DNA from: Nocardioides sp. YIM 152315
Lineage (GTDB): Bacteria; Actinomycetota; Actinomycetes; Propionibacteriales; Nocardioidaceae
Reading direction: 5' to 3'
DNA length: 64,000 nucleotides
Assembly (NCBI RefSeq): GCF_029210375.1
Contig: NZ_JARGER010000043.1
Span: 540,249 to 604,248, forward strand
A model generated the notes under the pieces. That model was not told the origin of the DNA and ran no database searches. It was given only the letters and a program-made list of their open reading frames with translations. The translations under genes were made by a program, and so were the position numbers. Shown piece by piece: positions 44,461 to 53,410 of the stretch. Position 1 is the first letter of the stretch. Every line of letters starts with the position of its first letter.

Positions 44461-45453
44461 TCAGTGAACTTCGGGAACCACGGCGATCCGTGAGGCATCC
44501 ACCACCATCGACACCCGGTCACCCGGTCCGGGTCGGGCGTCGAGCCGCGCGACCGCGTCGAGCTCGCCGGCGCCGTCGACGTCGACCCGCAGCCGGATCT
44601 GCACCGGCGTCACCCGGGCCGAGACGACCTTGCCGGTGAGCGGACCGGCGTCCGCGACGACCAGTGCGGACCGGCGTACCGCGACGCTGCCGGCCGCGTC
44701 GGGTCGCCCGGCCGCCCGCGTCAGGACGTGGGCATGATCACCCTCGAGCACGTGCGCGTAGCCCAGGAACAGCGCGGTCTCGGGGTCGGCCGGCGCCCGC
44801 CAGACCTCGGCGATGTCGCCCTGCTGCACGATCCTGCCGCCGCGCATCACCGCCAGCCGGTCGGCGACCGCGAACGCCTCCTCCTGGTCGTGGGTGACCA
44901 TCAGCGCCGTGGTGCCGGCCTCGCGCAGGATGTCGCGCAGGTCCGCGGCCAGCCGCTCGCGCAGGCCGGCGTCCAGCGCCGACAGCGGCTCGTCGAGCAG
45001 CAGCAGCCGCGGCTGCACGGCGAGCGACCGGGCGAGAGCGACGCGCTGGCGCTCGCCGCCGGAGAGCGTGGCCGGCAGCCGGTCCTCGTAGCCCTCGAGC
45101 CCGACCAGCGCGAGCAGTTCACGCACGCGTCCGGCGGCGTTCGGGGTACGCCGCAGCCTGAGTGCGTACCCGACGTTGCGGGCGACCGTGAGGTGCCCGA
45201 AGAGCTGGCCGTCCTGGAACATCAGAGCGAAGCCGCGCTTGTGCGTCGGCACCCCGGCCAGGTCGGCGTCGTCCCACGAGAGGCGTCCCGCGGCGACCGG
45301 CTCGAGACCGGCGATCGCGCGCAGCAGCGTCGACTTGCCCGACCCGCTCGGTCCGAGCACGGCGAGCACGTGGCCGTCGTCGAGGGACAGGGAGGCGTCG
45401 CGGACGGCGGGCACGCCGTCGTACGACACGGAGACGTCCTGCAGCGACAGCAT
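44461..45453 (-). CDS. thiQ: Thiamine ABC transporter ATP-binding protein
   Basis: 330 residues. Walker A GPSGSGKST (34-42), Q-loop ALMFQDGQLFGHL, signature LSGGERQRVALARSL, Walker B LLLLDEPLSALD and switch VTHDQEEAF are intact. The C-terminal 90 residues form an OB-like regulatory domain (ALVVADAGPLTGKVVSARVTP) as in iron/thiamine/spermidine importers. Start MLSLQDVSVSYD at 45453, whose ATG shares a base with the permease stop (TGATG). Third gene of the riboswitch-controlled unit. Thiamine specificity is taken from the operon and riboswitch, not from this protein alone. Confidence 0.86.
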   Translation of the reverse strand: MLSLQDVSVSYDGVPAVRDASLSLDDGHVLAVLGPSGSGKSTLLRAIAGLEPVAAGRLSWDDADLAGVPTHKRGFALMFQDGQLFGHLTVARNVGYALRLRRTPNAAGRVRELLALVGLEGYEDRLPATLSGGERQRVALARSLAVQPRLLLLDEPLSALDAGLRERLAADLRDILREAGTTALMVTHDQEEAFAVADRLAVMRGGRIVQQGDIAEVWRAPADPETALFLGYAHVLEGDHAHVLTRAAGRPDAAGSVAVRRSALVVADAGPLTGKVVSARVTPVQIRLRVDVDGAGELDAVARLDARPGPGDRVSMVVDASRIAVVPEVH

Positions 45454-47087
45454 CAGAAGGCTCCCAGCGACGGCACGCGCAGCCGCTCGACCACGAGCAT
45501 CACGACGGCGGTGGTCGCGGCGAGCACGACGGAGGCGGCGAGGGCCATGCCGTAGTTCATCGCACCCGGGTGCCCGATGAGGTGGAAGATCACGATCGGC
45601 ATGGTCGGGTTCTCGTCGCGGGCGAGGAACGACGTGGCGCCGAACTCCCCCAGCGACACCGCGAAGGCGAAGCCGGCGGCGGCGAGCAGCGGCTTCCACA
45701 GCACGGGCAGGTCGACGCTGACGAACGTGCGGAGCGGGCCGGCACCCAGCGACGCGGCCGCCTGCCGCTGCCGGTCGTCGACGCCGCCGAGGGCAGGCGC
45801 GAGCGTGCGTACGACGAGCGGCAGGGCCACCAGCGCCTGGGCGATCGGCACCAGGAGCACCGAGTCGCGGAAGTCGAGCGGGGGCTCGTCGAGGGTGATC
45901 AGGAAGCCGAAGCCGAGGGTGACCGCGGAGACCCCGAGCGGCAGCATGAAGAGGCCGTCCAGCAGCCCACGGACACGGCGCTCGGCGCGGCTGTGCGAGC
46001 GGCGGGTCACCACGACAGCGACCAGCAGCCCCAGGGTCAGCGACATCCAGGTCGCGTCGACGGCGGTGCGCAGCGAGGTCACCAGGGCGTGGGTCACCGG
46101 CACCAGCAATGCCTGCCGCGACCCCTCGGTCGTCAGGGCCCGGTAGTTGTCGAGTCCCCAGCCGTCGCCGACCTGCAGCGAGCCGACGACGAGCGCGGCG
46201 ACGGGCAGCCCGACGAGGACGACGACGAGACCGGTGGAGAGGAGGCTCGGCCAGTCGCCGCGGGTCGGTCGGTGCGGGCGCGCCGTCGAGCGCGCGAGCG
46301 TGGGGTCCGCGACGGCGCGCAGCCGGTTGGTGACGAGCAGCAGCGCGGTGATCGCCAGCAGCTGCACGATCGAGAGGGCGGCCGCCGCCTGGAGGTCGAG
46401 CAGGTTGGTGGTGAGCAGGTAGATCTCGGTCTCCACCGAGGAGTAGCGCAGCCCACCGAGGGTGAGTACGACACCGAACGCGGTGGCACAGAAGAGGAAG
46501 ACCACGCTCGCCGCCGACACGATCGCCGGACGCAGCGCCGGGAGCGTGACCGTGCGGAAGACCTGCGCGGGACTGGCACCCAGCGCCGCGGCCGCCTCGG
46601 CCGGGCGCGCATCCAGCGACTCCCAGGCCGCGCCCACCGCGCGGATCACCACGGCCACGTTGAAGAAGGCCAGGCCCGCCACGATCGCGACGGCGGACCC
46701 GTCGAACCCGAGGAAACCCAGCGGCCCGGCCTCGCCGATCAGCTCGCGGAAGGCGACTCCGACCACCACGGTCGGCAGCACGAACGGCACCAGCAGCGCC
46801 GCCCGCAGCGCCCGGCGTCCGGGGAAGGCGCGGCGGTGCAGCAGGTGCGCCGCCGGTACGCCGAGCAGCACCGCCACCGCCGTACCGGCCACTGCCGACC
46901 AGACCGTGAACCACACGACCCGCACGGTGCGCGGCCGGGTCAGCACGTCCGCGACGGCGCCCGGGTCGAACGATCCGTCGACGACGAAGCCCTCGCCGAT
47001 CATGCCGCTCACCGGCAGCAGGAAGAACACGCCCAGGACGGCCAGCGGCACCGCCGCCAGGCCGACCAGCGTGGCGATGCGCTTCAT
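45453..47087 (-). CDS. thiP: Thiamine ABC transporter permease (two fused permease halves)
   Basis: 544 residues with about twelve membrane helices, made of two tandem BPD permease domains as in ThiP/FbpB. EAA coupling loops occur in both halves: EAAAALGASPAQVFRTVTLPALRP near residue 170 and QAAASLGAGPLRTFVSVDLPVLW near residue 455. Start MKRIATLVGLAAV at 47087, ATGA overlap with the thiB stop. The fused arrangement means only one permease gene is needed, consistent with thiB-thiP-thiQ order. Imports thiamine or its phosphates with the lipoprotein and ATPase encoded on either side. Confidence 0.88.
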   Translation of the reverse strand: MKRIATLVGLAAVPLAVLGVFFLLPVSGMIGEGFVVDGSFDPGAVADVLTRPRTVRVVWFTVWSAVAGTAVAVLLGVPAAHLLHRRAFPGRRALRAALLVPFVLPTVVVGVAFRELIGEAGPLGFLGFDGSAVAIVAGLAFFNVAVVIRAVGAAWESLDARPAEAAAALGASPAQVFRTVTLPALRPAIVSAASVVFLFCATAFGVVLTLGGLRYSSVETEIYLLTTNLLDLQAAAALSIVQLLAITALLLVTNRLRAVADPTLARSTARPHRPTRGDWPSLLSTGLVVVLVGLPVAALVVGSLQVGDGWGLDNYRALTTEGSRQALLVPVTHALVTSLRTAVDATWMSLTLGLLVAVVVTRRSHSRAERRVRGLLDGLFMLPLGVSAVTLGFGFLITLDEPPLDFRDSVLLVPIAQALVALPLVVRTLAPALGGVDDRQRQAAASLGAGPLRTFVSVDLPVLWKPLLAAAGFAFAVSLGEFGATSFLARDENPTMPIVIFHLIGHPGAMNYGMALAASVVLAATTAVVMLVVERLRVPSLGAF

Positions 47088-48145
47088 CGGCTGGTGACGT
47101 CGCTCCACTCGCGCAGCCACTCGTCGCGGTGCTCGGCGATGTCGGCCGGGTCGACCTCCAGCGGGTCGGTCGGCTGCTTCGCGAACTCCGCCCACTCCGC
47201 CGGCAGCTCGACCGACGCGTCGACCGGGTAGACGTACATGCTGTCCGGCAGCGCCGCCTGCACCTCGGGCGTGAGCAGGAAGTCGACCAGCGCCTCGGCG
47301 CCCTCCGGGTTCGCGGCGCCGTCCAGCACTCCGGCGTACTCGACCTGCCGGAAGCAGGTGTCGAGCAGCGCGCTGGTCGTCGACGTGCCGTCGTCGGCGA
47401 TCGTGAACGCCGGCGAGGAGTCGTAGGAGAGCACGATCGGACGCCTGCCCTTGCCGCCGCCCTGCGTGAAGTCGACCTGGTAGGCGTCCGACCAGCCGTC
47501 GGTGAGCTTGGCGCCGTTGTCCATCAGGCGCTCCCAGTAGTCCGGCCACTCGTCGCCGTACTCCGCGATCGTCGCCAGCAGGAACGCCATGCCCGGCGAG
47601 CTGGTGGCCGCACCGGAGGTGACGAAGAGGTCGCGGTACGCCGGGTCGGCGAGATCGTCGAGCGTCGCCGGCGGCTCCTGGTCGTGGGCGGCGAACCACG
47701 TGTCGTCGACGTTGACGCACACGCTGGCGTTGTCGACCGGCGTCAGCGCGCGCTCGTCGTCGCCGGGCAGCAGGTACTGGTCCGCGCCCTCGGGCAGCGT
47801 CGCGTCGTACGCCGCGAAGACACCCTCGTCGAGAGCCCGCGAGGCGAAGGTGTTGTCGACGCCGAAGGCCGCGTCGCCGAGCGGGTCGTCCTTGGTCAGC
47901 ACCAGCTTGTTGGTGAGCGCGCCCGCGTCGCCGGACGCGCGGACGACCAGGTCGTAGCCCGACTGCTGCTCGAACTGCCGCTGCAGCCTCTTCGGCAGCA
48001 CGAAGGACTCGTGGGTCACCAGCACGACCCGGTCGGACTTCTCCTCACCTGTCTCGTCGCCGCTGTCGTTCCCGACGGTCGAGCACGCCGTCAGGACGAG
48101 CACCGTCGCCACGAGGGCAGGCACGCACGCACGCAGATGTCTCAA
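47084..48145 (-). CDS. thiB: Thiamine-binding ABC transporter lipoprotein
   Basis: 353 residues. Lipoprotein signal with lipobox LVLTAC and acylated Cys at residue 21, then a Gly/Asp/Glu-rich spacer. The mature part is a ThiB/TbpA-type binding protein: VVLVTHESFVLPKRLQRQFEQQ, DDPLGDAAFGVDNTFASRALDE, CVNVDDTWF, PIVLSYDSSPAF. The start is TTG at 48145 with GGGAG five to eight bases upstream; a GTG at 48124 is possible but would shorten the signal peptide. A TPP riboswitch ends just before the ribosome binding site. This is the first gene of the import operon. Confidence 0.9.
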   Translation of the reverse strand: MRHLRACVPALVATVLVLTACSTVGNDSGDETGEEKSDRVVLVTHESFVLPKRLQRQFEQQSGYDLVVRASGDAGALTNKLVLTKDDPLGDAAFGVDNTFASRALDEGVFAAYDATLPEGADQYLLPGDDERALTPVDNASVCVNVDDTWFAAHDQEPPATLDDLADPAYRDLFVTSGAATSSPGMAFLLATIAEYGDEWPDYWERLMDNGAKLTDGWSDAYQVDFTQGGGKGRRPIVLSYDSSPAFTIADDGTSTTSALLDTCFRQVEYAGVLDGAANPEGAEALVDFLLTPEVQAALPDSMYVYPVDASVELPAEWAEFAKQPTDPLEVDPADIAEHRDEWLREWSDVTSR

Positions 48146-48149
48146 CTCC

Positions 48150-48237
48150 GACTCCCTTCGCCGGTGCTAACCGGATCAGGTTCATAGGGTCTGCGGCTGG
48201 TCCGCACTCTCAGCACGCTCGCGCGTGCTCCCCTGTC
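48150..48237 (-). ncRNA. TPP riboswitch (THI element)
   Basis: Read on the minus strand, the classic elements appear in order: GGGGAGC, a variable arm, GCTGAGAGTGCGG, then ACCCTATGAACCTGATC and CCGGTTAGCACCGGCGAAGGGAG. CTGAGA (48213-48208) and the CCTGATC region are the universally conserved TPP-binding cores. It lies directly before thiB, and its 3' end abuts the ribosome binding site, so thiamine pyrophosphate probably represses translation of the transporter. A TAGGCT box at 48253-48248 is a plausible -10 element. Confidence 0.97.
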
Positions 48238-48347
48238 TTGTGGGTCGAGCCTAGCCCCTCGGGCGAGCCCGCCCGTCGTGACCCCGGGACGCCGTCACGT
48301 CACGCCCCCGGTCGGCGGGGTCCGGCGGTGGCTGCGCAAGCGCCACG

Positions 48348-48917
48348 TCAGGCCGGAGCTCGCGTGGACCGGTATCGCAGGACGACTGCCCCGGATCGGA
48401 ACTCGTGGCGATCCACGAGCTCGAGTTGGATGCGCTCGCGCAGACCGGCGAGCAGCGTCGGCCCGTGACCGGCGAGGACCGGCTGCACGAGGAACTCGTA
48501 CTCGTCGATCAGCCCCAGGTCCGCCAACGCCAGGGGCAGCGTCACCCCGCCCACCCACAGGCTCTCGCCCGGCTCCTGCTTGAGCCGCCGAATCGCTGCA
48601 CCCACGTCGCCTCGCACCAGCTCGGCATTCCAGTCGACCCCGCTCAGCGTGCTCGACACGACGTACTTCTTCGCCCGGTCGATGGTCTCGGCGAACGGGA
48701 CCTCCCACGCATCCATCCAGTCGGGCCACGTGCCCGTGTCCGGCCTCCGCCACGCCGACTCCATCATCTCGTAGGTCACCCGACCGAACAGCAGGGCGTC
48801 GGCTCGTGCCATCTCGGCGGTCCAGTGGCGCATCGACTCCTCGTCCGGCGGGAGCCCGGCCTCGTGATGGCAGCAGCCGTCGAGCGTGACGTTGATCGAG
48901 TACCGAAGTGGTCTCAT
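48348..48917 (-). CDS. Dihydrofolate reductase family protein (RibD C-terminal type)
   Basis: 189 residues. LRYSINVTLDGCCHHEAG opens the DHFR-like fold; ADALLFGRVTYEMMESAW and KKYVVSSTLSGVDWNAELV are the family's nucleotide-binding segments, and GESLWVGGVTLPLALADLGLIDEYEFLVQPVLAGHG is the typical C-terminal part. These proteins are often listed as DHFR but usually lack the folate-binding residues, so an unspecified NADPH reductase is more accurate. GGAGGATCTGCGG precedes the ATG at 48917. It lies 151 bp downstream of the sigma-factor gene on the same strand and could belong to its regulon or unit. Confidence 0.85.
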   Translation of the reverse strand: MRPLRYSINVTLDGCCHHEAGLPPDEESMRHWTAEMARADALLFGRVTYEMMESAWRRPDTGTWPDWMDAWEVPFAETIDRAKKYVVSSTLSGVDWNAELVRGDVGAAIRRLKQEPGESLWVGGVTLPLALADLGLIDEYEFLVQPVLAGHGPTLLAGLRERIQLELVDRHEFRSGAVVLRYRSTRAPA

Positions 48918-49068
48918 CCGCAGATCCTCCCTTGATGCGCGCCCGCGTTCACCGACCCGTACGTCTGACTTCCACCGGCGCCACTTCTCATCGGCACGTG
49001 CGTCTCCCATGTCCTGGCGCACGGGCTGCCGATGACGAGCACCGCCGGGAGAGGGGGCGGCACGCAGC

Positions 49069-49956
49069 TCAGCGGCTCAGCGCCGTCACCGCGTCCAGGC
49101 GGGCGAGCTTGTGCGGGTTGCGTACGGCGTACATGCCGGTGACCCGACCGTCCTCGACCACGATGCTGGCGATCGTGTCGAGCTCGCCGTCGATGACCAC
49201 GCGCAGCGCGGGGGCTCCGTTGACGACCACGACGTCGGCGGCCGCGGCGAGGCCCTCCGCGACGGCCGCCAGGAAGCGCACCACCTTGTCGGCACCGAGG
49301 ATCGGGCGCAGTGCCGCCTTCTTCAGGCCGCCGCCGTCGGTGACGAGCACGACGTCGGGCGCGAGCACGTCCATCAGGCTCTGGATGTCACCGGTCGCCG
49401 TGGCGCGCACGAACTGCTCCAACACCCGGTCGCGCTCGACCTGCGACGCCTCCGCGCGCGGTCGCCGCTCGGCGACGTGCGTCCGGGCGCGGTGGGCGAT
49501 CTGCCGCACCGCGGCGGGGGTCTTGTCGACGGCCGCCGCGATCTCGTCGTACCCGAAGTCGAACACCTCGCGCAGCACGAACACCGCCCGCTCGGTCGGG
49601 CCGAGCGTCTCGAGCAGCGTCAGCATCGCGAGCGAGACCGAGTCGGCGAGCTCGACGTCCTCGGCGACGTCGGGCGTCGTCAGGAGCGGCTCGGGCAGCC
49701 ACGGCCCGACGTACGACTCGCGCCGGCGGGCGTTGCCGCGCATCCGGTTCAGCGCGAGCCGGGTCGTGATCCGCACCAGGTAGGCACGCGCGTCACGCAC
49801 CTCGACGAGGTCGACGTCGACCCAGCGCAGCCAGGTCTCCTGCAGCACGTCCTCGGCGTCGGCCGCGGAGCCGAGCATCTCGTAGGCGACCGTGAACAGC
49901 AGGTTGCGGTGCTCGACGAAGACGTCGGTCGCGCGGCCCTTCGGCGCTGCCTTCAT
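49069..49956 (-). CDS. SigJ-type ECF sigma factor with C-terminal SnoaL-like domain
   Basis: 295 residues. Region 2: HRNLLFTVAYEMLGSAADAEDVLQETWLRW. Region 4: ETLGPTERAVFVLREVFDFGYDEIAAAVDKTPAAVRQIAHRARTHV, a helix-turn-helix that reads the -35 box. The last 120 residues are a SnoaL/NTF2-like domain (FVRATATGDIQSLMDVLAPDVVLVTDGGG), characteristic of ECF41/SigJ sigma factors, where it tunes activity in place of an anti-sigma factor. ECF41 genes normally adjoin a carboxymuconolactone decarboxylase or oxidoreductase; here the nearest candidate is the DHFR-like protein downstream. GAGGAAGG precedes the ATG at 49956. Confidence 0.93.
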   Translation of the reverse strand: MKAAPKGRATDVFVEHRNLLFTVAYEMLGSAADAEDVLQETWLRWVDVDLVEVRDARAYLVRITTRLALNRMRGNARRRESYVGPWLPEPLLTTPDVAEDVELADSVSLAMLTLLETLGPTERAVFVLREVFDFGYDEIAAAVDKTPAAVRQIAHRARTHVAERRPRAEASQVERDRVLEQFVRATATGDIQSLMDVLAPDVVLVTDGGGLKKAALRPILGADKVVRFLAAVAEGLAAAADVVVVNGAPALRVVIDGELDTIASIVVEDGRVTGMYAVRNPHKLARLDAVTALSR

Positions 49957-50116
49957 GCCTTCCTCACGGTGCCCGACGGTACGGCGAGCGGCTGCTCGCG
50001 CACCCCCGGATATCGCGGGCTCCGGCCGGGACGTGCTGGGCATGTCTCCTCCTCGGATCGTGTCGCGCATGGTGACACCGGCCGGCCGCGTCGTGTGACA
50101 TCCCTACGCTGGTCCC

Positions 50117-51031
50117 ATGCCGAGCCGCCGCCACCAGTTCCTCGCCTGGGCGATCCCGCGGATGCGAGGCGCGGGCGAGATCGCCTCCCCCGAGGCCGAG
50201 AAGGCCCGGCTCGAGGCGTGGCACCGCACGCTCGAGCCGCGGCTGCCGACGCAGGCGGTACGCGGCTTCGAGAAGCGCTTCTCGGTCGTCACCGAGTCGG
50301 TGCCGGGCGGACGCGGCACGTTCGCGTCGTACGTCGTGACGCCCCGGCACAGCGACCCGCGCACCACGGTGGTCTACCTCCACGGCGGTGGGTACGTCGC
50401 CGGCCTCGACCCGTTCCACGTGCGCTACCTGACCCGCCTGGCGGACGCCCTCGACGCCCGGGTGGTCCTGCCGGACTACCCCGTCGCGCCCGAGCACACC
50501 TGGCGCGACTCCCACCACGCGCTCGCCGACCTGACCGCACGATGGGCGACGGACTCCGAGCGCCTGGTGCTGGCCGGCGACTCGGCCGGTGGCGGCTACG
50601 CCCTGGCGCTGGCCTTGACCCTGAGGGATCGCGGCGGCCCGCAGCCCGACCGGTTGCTGCTGATCGCGCCGTGGGTGGACCTGACGACCAGCACGCCGGA
50701 GACCCACGAGTTCTCCGTCCGCGACCCGTGGCTCTTCCTCAGCAAGCTCGAGTCGTACGCCGGGTGGTGGGCCGGGTCGCCCGACGATCTCGCGCGGCCG
50801 GAGGTGTCGCCCGCCCTCGGCGAGCTGGCCGGGCTGCCGCCCACCCTGATGTTCTGCGGCACGCGCGACACGCTCGCTCCGGGTTGCCGGCTGCTGGAGG
50901 GCCGTGCGGCCGAGGCCGGCTGGGACCTCGCGTACGTCGAGGTCGCCGACCTGGTGCACGTCTACCCGCTGCTCCCGTGGATCCCGGAGGCCGGCGACGC
51001 CTTGGCCCGCACCCTGGAGTTCCTCCGGTGA
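50117..51031 (+). CDS. Alpha/beta hydrolase (hormone-sensitive-lipase family)
   Basis: 304 residues. The oxyanion-hole motif HGGG is at 89-92 (YLHGGGYVAG) and the nucleophile elbow GDSAGG at 154-159, giving Ser156. PEHTWRDSHHAL is typical of the family IV esterases; the acid is probably in FCGTRDTLAPG and the His in LVHVYPL. It should hydrolyse small esters or lactones in the cytoplasm. Start MPSRRHQFLAWAIP at 50117. The GTG of the GNAT gene overlaps its stop as GTGA, so the two are coupled. Divergent from the sigma-factor gene. Confidence 0.9.
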   Translation: MPSRRHQFLAWAIPRMRGAGEIASPEAEKARLEAWHRTLEPRLPTQAVRGFEKRFSVVTESVPGGRGTFASYVVTPRHSDPRTTVVYLHGGGYVAGLDPFHVRYLTRLADALDARVVLPDYPVAPEHTWRDSHHALADLTARWATDSERLVLAGDSAGGGYALALALTLRDRGGPQPDRLLLIAPWVDLTTSTPETHEFSVRDPWLFLSKLESYAGWWAGSPDDLARPEVSPALGELAGLPPTLMFCGTRDTLAPGCRLLEGRAAEAGWDLAYVEVADLVHVYPLLPWIPEAGDALARTLEFLR

Positions 51032-51456
51032 GGGCGCTCGCCGTCCCGTTCGACGCCCTCGACCCCCACGCCGTCTACGGCATCTGCAAGCTGCGCCAGG
51101 ACGTGTTCGTCGTCGAGCAGGAGTGCCCCTATCCCGACCTCGACGGTCGCGACGTCGAACCCGAGACCCGGCACGTGCTGCTGATGGTCGACGATGCCCT
51201 GCTGGGCTACGGACGCGTGCTCGACGATCGTGACACCTGGCGTATCGGGCGGGTCCTGCTCGCGCCGGACGCGCGCGGTCGCGGCTGGGCGGACCCGATC
51301 ATGCGGACCGCGCTCCAGGTGGCCAAGGGGCGGGACGTCGTGCTCGACGCGCAGTCGCCGCTGACGGGGTGGTACGCGACGTTCGGGTTCGTGGCGGACG
51401 GGCCGGAGTTCCTCGAGGACGGGATCCCGCACACGCCGATGCGGCTCAGCCGGTGA
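51028..51456 (+). CDS. GNAT family acetyltransferase (ElaA-like)
   Basis: 142 residues. ElaA-type N-terminus: PHAVYGICKLRQDVFVVEQECPYPDLDGRD, seen as LRQDVFVVEQ and PYPDLDGRD, followed by GRVLLAPDARGRGWADPIM, where ARGRGWA is the acetyl-CoA loop, and WYATFGFVADGPEFLEDGIPH at the end. GTG start at 51028 overlaps the hydrolase stop. The 3' end overlaps the convergent metallo-beta-lactamase gene by 11 bp. Substrate unknown. Confidence 0.9.
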   Translation: MRALAVPFDALDPHAVYGICKLRQDVFVVEQECPYPDLDGRDVEPETRHVLLMVDDALLGYGRVLDDRDTWRIGRVLLAPDARGRGWADPIMRTALQVAKGRDVVLDAQSPLTGWYATFGFVADGPEFLEDGIPHTPMRLSR

Positions 51457-52522
51457 CGGCCGAGAACACCACGCCGCCGGCGGTGTCCTCGCAGGTGGCC
51501 TGACCGCGGGCGACGAGCAGCTCGAGGTGGGCCTTGGTCTCCATCGAGGCCATGCCCTGCGCGAAGTCGTCGAGCTCGTCGTACGGGTGGTCGTGTCGGG
51601 TCCACGGCAGCTCGTGGGCGACCTGGTGGCCGGTGCGCGGTCCGGCGGCGAGGGCGGCCAGGCTGAGCTCGAGCCGCTCCTCGTGGTGGGCGAGCAGCTC
51701 GTCGACCCGCGCGTGGGACGACGGCGCGACCGGCCCGTGCGCGGGCAGCACCGTGAGGTCGGGCAGCGAGCGCACCTTGGTCAGCGAGGCCATGAAGTCG
51801 CCGAGCGGGTCGGCCACGGGCGGCACCGTGAACCCGATCGACGGCGTGATCGTCGGCAGCACGTGGTCGCCCGCGAACAGCAGTCCGGCGGCCTGCTCGG
51901 CGTACACGTAGTGGCCCGGCGTGTGGCCGGGGGTGTGCACCGCGTCGAGGGTGCGCGCGCCGACCGCGATCTGCTGGTCGCCGGAGAGCCAGGTGTCCGG
52001 GTATTGCCACCACGCGGGGTCGGGCAGCTCGTGCGGGCCCTGCGCCCAGGCCTCGGCGATCTCGTGGGCGCCGGCCGTGCGGAGCACGTCGAGGAACGGG
52101 TTGCCCTCGATCTCTGCGCCCCCGTCGGTGGCAGCGTTGAGCAGGTCGAGCCCGGGCTTCTCCCCGATGCCGAGGGCGACGTCGGCGTCGTACTCGTGCC
52201 CGAGCACCGTGGCCAGCGTGTAGTGGTCGCGGTGGATGTGGGTGACCAGGAAGCGACGGATGTCGCCGAAGCCGTAGCCGATGTCGCGCAGGCACCGCTC
52301 GAGCAGGTCGCGCGCCACCTCGATCGACCAGCCGCCGTCGACCAGGGTCAGGCCCTCGTCGGTCTCGATCGCGTAGACGTTGACGGCCTTGAGTCCGTCC
52401 ATCGGGAGTGGCAGCGGGATCCGGTGGATGCCCTCGGTGACCCGCCAGGCGCCCTCCTTGGACCAGTGCTCGCCTGAGTCCGGCGAGACGGCGTGGGCGG
52501 TGGAAGTAGTTGACGAGGTCAC
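51446..52522 (-). CDS. Metallo-beta-lactamase fold hydrolase
   Basis: 358 residues. THIHRDH at 94-100 is the THxHxDH-type zinc motif; HTPGHTPGHYVY and FAGDHVLP supply the further ligands, and LPAHGP the last His. The C-terminal 80 residues are helical, as in glyoxalase-II-like and BLACT (LACTB2) groups. The GTG at 52522 is preferred; it gives MTSSTTSTAH, lies at the edge of a dispersed hairpin repeat, and has no clear ribosome binding site. It follows the SDR gene on the same strand and may belong to the KstR-motif group. Likely a thioester or ester hydrolase; substrate unknown. Confidence 0.88.
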   Translation of the reverse strand: MTSSTTSTAHAVSPDSGEHWSKEGAWRVTEGIHRIPLPLPMDGLKAVNVYAIETDEGLTLVDGGWSIEVARDLLERCLRDIGYGFGDIRRFLVTHIHRDHYTLATVLGHEYDADVALGIGEKPGLDLLNAATDGGAEIEGNPFLDVLRTAGAHEIAEAWAQGPHELPDPAWWQYPDTWLSGDQQIAVGARTLDAVHTPGHTPGHYVYAEQAAGLLFAGDHVLPTITPSIGFTVPPVADPLGDFMASLTKVRSLPDLTVLPAHGPVAPSSHARVDELLAHHEERLELSLAALAAGPRTGHQVAHELPWTRHDHPYDELDDFAQGMASMETKAHLELLVARGQATCEDTAGGVVFSAVTG

Positions 52523-52594
52523 GCGGGGTCCCCGCGAAAACGTGGGCTGGAGGAGCGAAGCGGGGGAAGCCCGCGATTTCGTGGGGTGATCACC
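52522..52594. repeat. Dispersed hairpin repeat (second family), copy 1
   Basis: Read on the minus strand, CCCCACGAAA and CGGGCTT on the left pair with AGCCCACG and TTTTCGCGGGG on the right, giving a long imperfect hairpin with a C/T-rich loop. A similar sequence sits at 55419-55480. Both copies lie between a stop codon and the start codon of the next co-oriented gene. Confidence 0.8.
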
Positions 52595-52603
52595 CAACGG
52601 ACC

Positions 52604-53410
52604 CTACGGGGCGACGTCGGGGAACCCGAGATCGAGGGTCGGCTGTTGGATGCCACCGTCGATCTCGAGGAGCTTGCCGGTGACGTACTGCCCGGCCCGA
52701 GAGGCGAGGTAGAGGACCCCGGCCGCGATGTCCTCCGGCTCGCCGACCCGCCCGAGCGGGGTCTTGGTCTCGAGCTGGTCCATCAGCTCCGGCTGGCCCG
52801 CGACGTACTCGAGCGCGCTCGTCATGATCGAGCCGACGTAGATCCCGTTGACGCGGACCCGCGGGGCGAGGTCCTGGGCCGCCATCCTCGTCCAGTGCGC
52901 GAGCGCCGCCTTGGCGGTGCCGTAGGCGATGAACCCGCGGTCGGCGGTGCGGCCCATCATCGAGCTGATCGTGACGACGCTCTTCTGCGCGCCGTCGACG
53001 TCCTCGAGCATCAGCGGGACCGCCGCCCGGGTCAGGGCGTGGGCGGTCGTGACGTTGAAGCTGAAGGCCTCGTTGAGGAACTCGTTGCTGGTTTTCAGGA
53101 ACTCGTTCGGGAACGTGCCGCCCACGTTGTTGACCACCGTGTCGAGGCGCCCCAGCTCGTCGTACGCCGCCTGTGCGAGCCCGGCGACCGCGTCGAGGTC
53201 GCTGAGGTCGGCGGGTACGACGACGCAGCGTCGCCCTGCCGCGCGGACCTGCTCGGCGACCCGGTCGAGGTGTCGCTCGGTCCGGGCCGAGATCAGCACG
53301 TCGGCACCGGCCTCGGCGAGCGCGACGGCGGTGGCGGCGCCGAGACCACGGCCGGCGCCGGTGACGACCGCGACCTGGCCGTCGACCGAGAAGCGGTCGA
53401 GGATGCTCAT
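52604..53410 (-). CDS. Short-chain dehydrogenase/reductase
   Basis: 268 residues. TGAGRGLG at 17-24 binds NAD(P), VVNNVGG follows, and the catalytic set is Ser in TISSMMG, Tyr and Lys in YGTAKAAL. GVLYLASRAGQYVTGKLLEIDGG is the common C-terminal pattern. ATG at 53410 overlaps the upstream gene's stop as ATGA. It resembles 3-oxoacyl/steroid-type SDRs; in mycobacteria relatives occur in lipid and cholesterol degradation. A KstR-type motif precedes the upstream partner gene, which supports but does not prove that link. Confidence 0.92.
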   Translation of the reverse strand: MSILDRFSVDGQVAVVTGAGRGLGAATAVALAEAGADVLISARTERHLDRVAEQVRAAGRRCVVVPADLSDLDAVAGLAQAAYDELGRLDTVVNNVGGTFPNEFLKTSNEFLNEAFSFNVTTAHALTRAAVPLMLEDVDGAQKSVVTISSMMGRTADRGFIAYGTAKAALAHWTRMAAQDLAPRVRVNGIYVGSIMTSALEYVAGQPELMDQLETKTPLGRVGEPEDIAAGVLYLASRAGQYVTGKLLEIDGGIQQPTLDLGFPDVAP

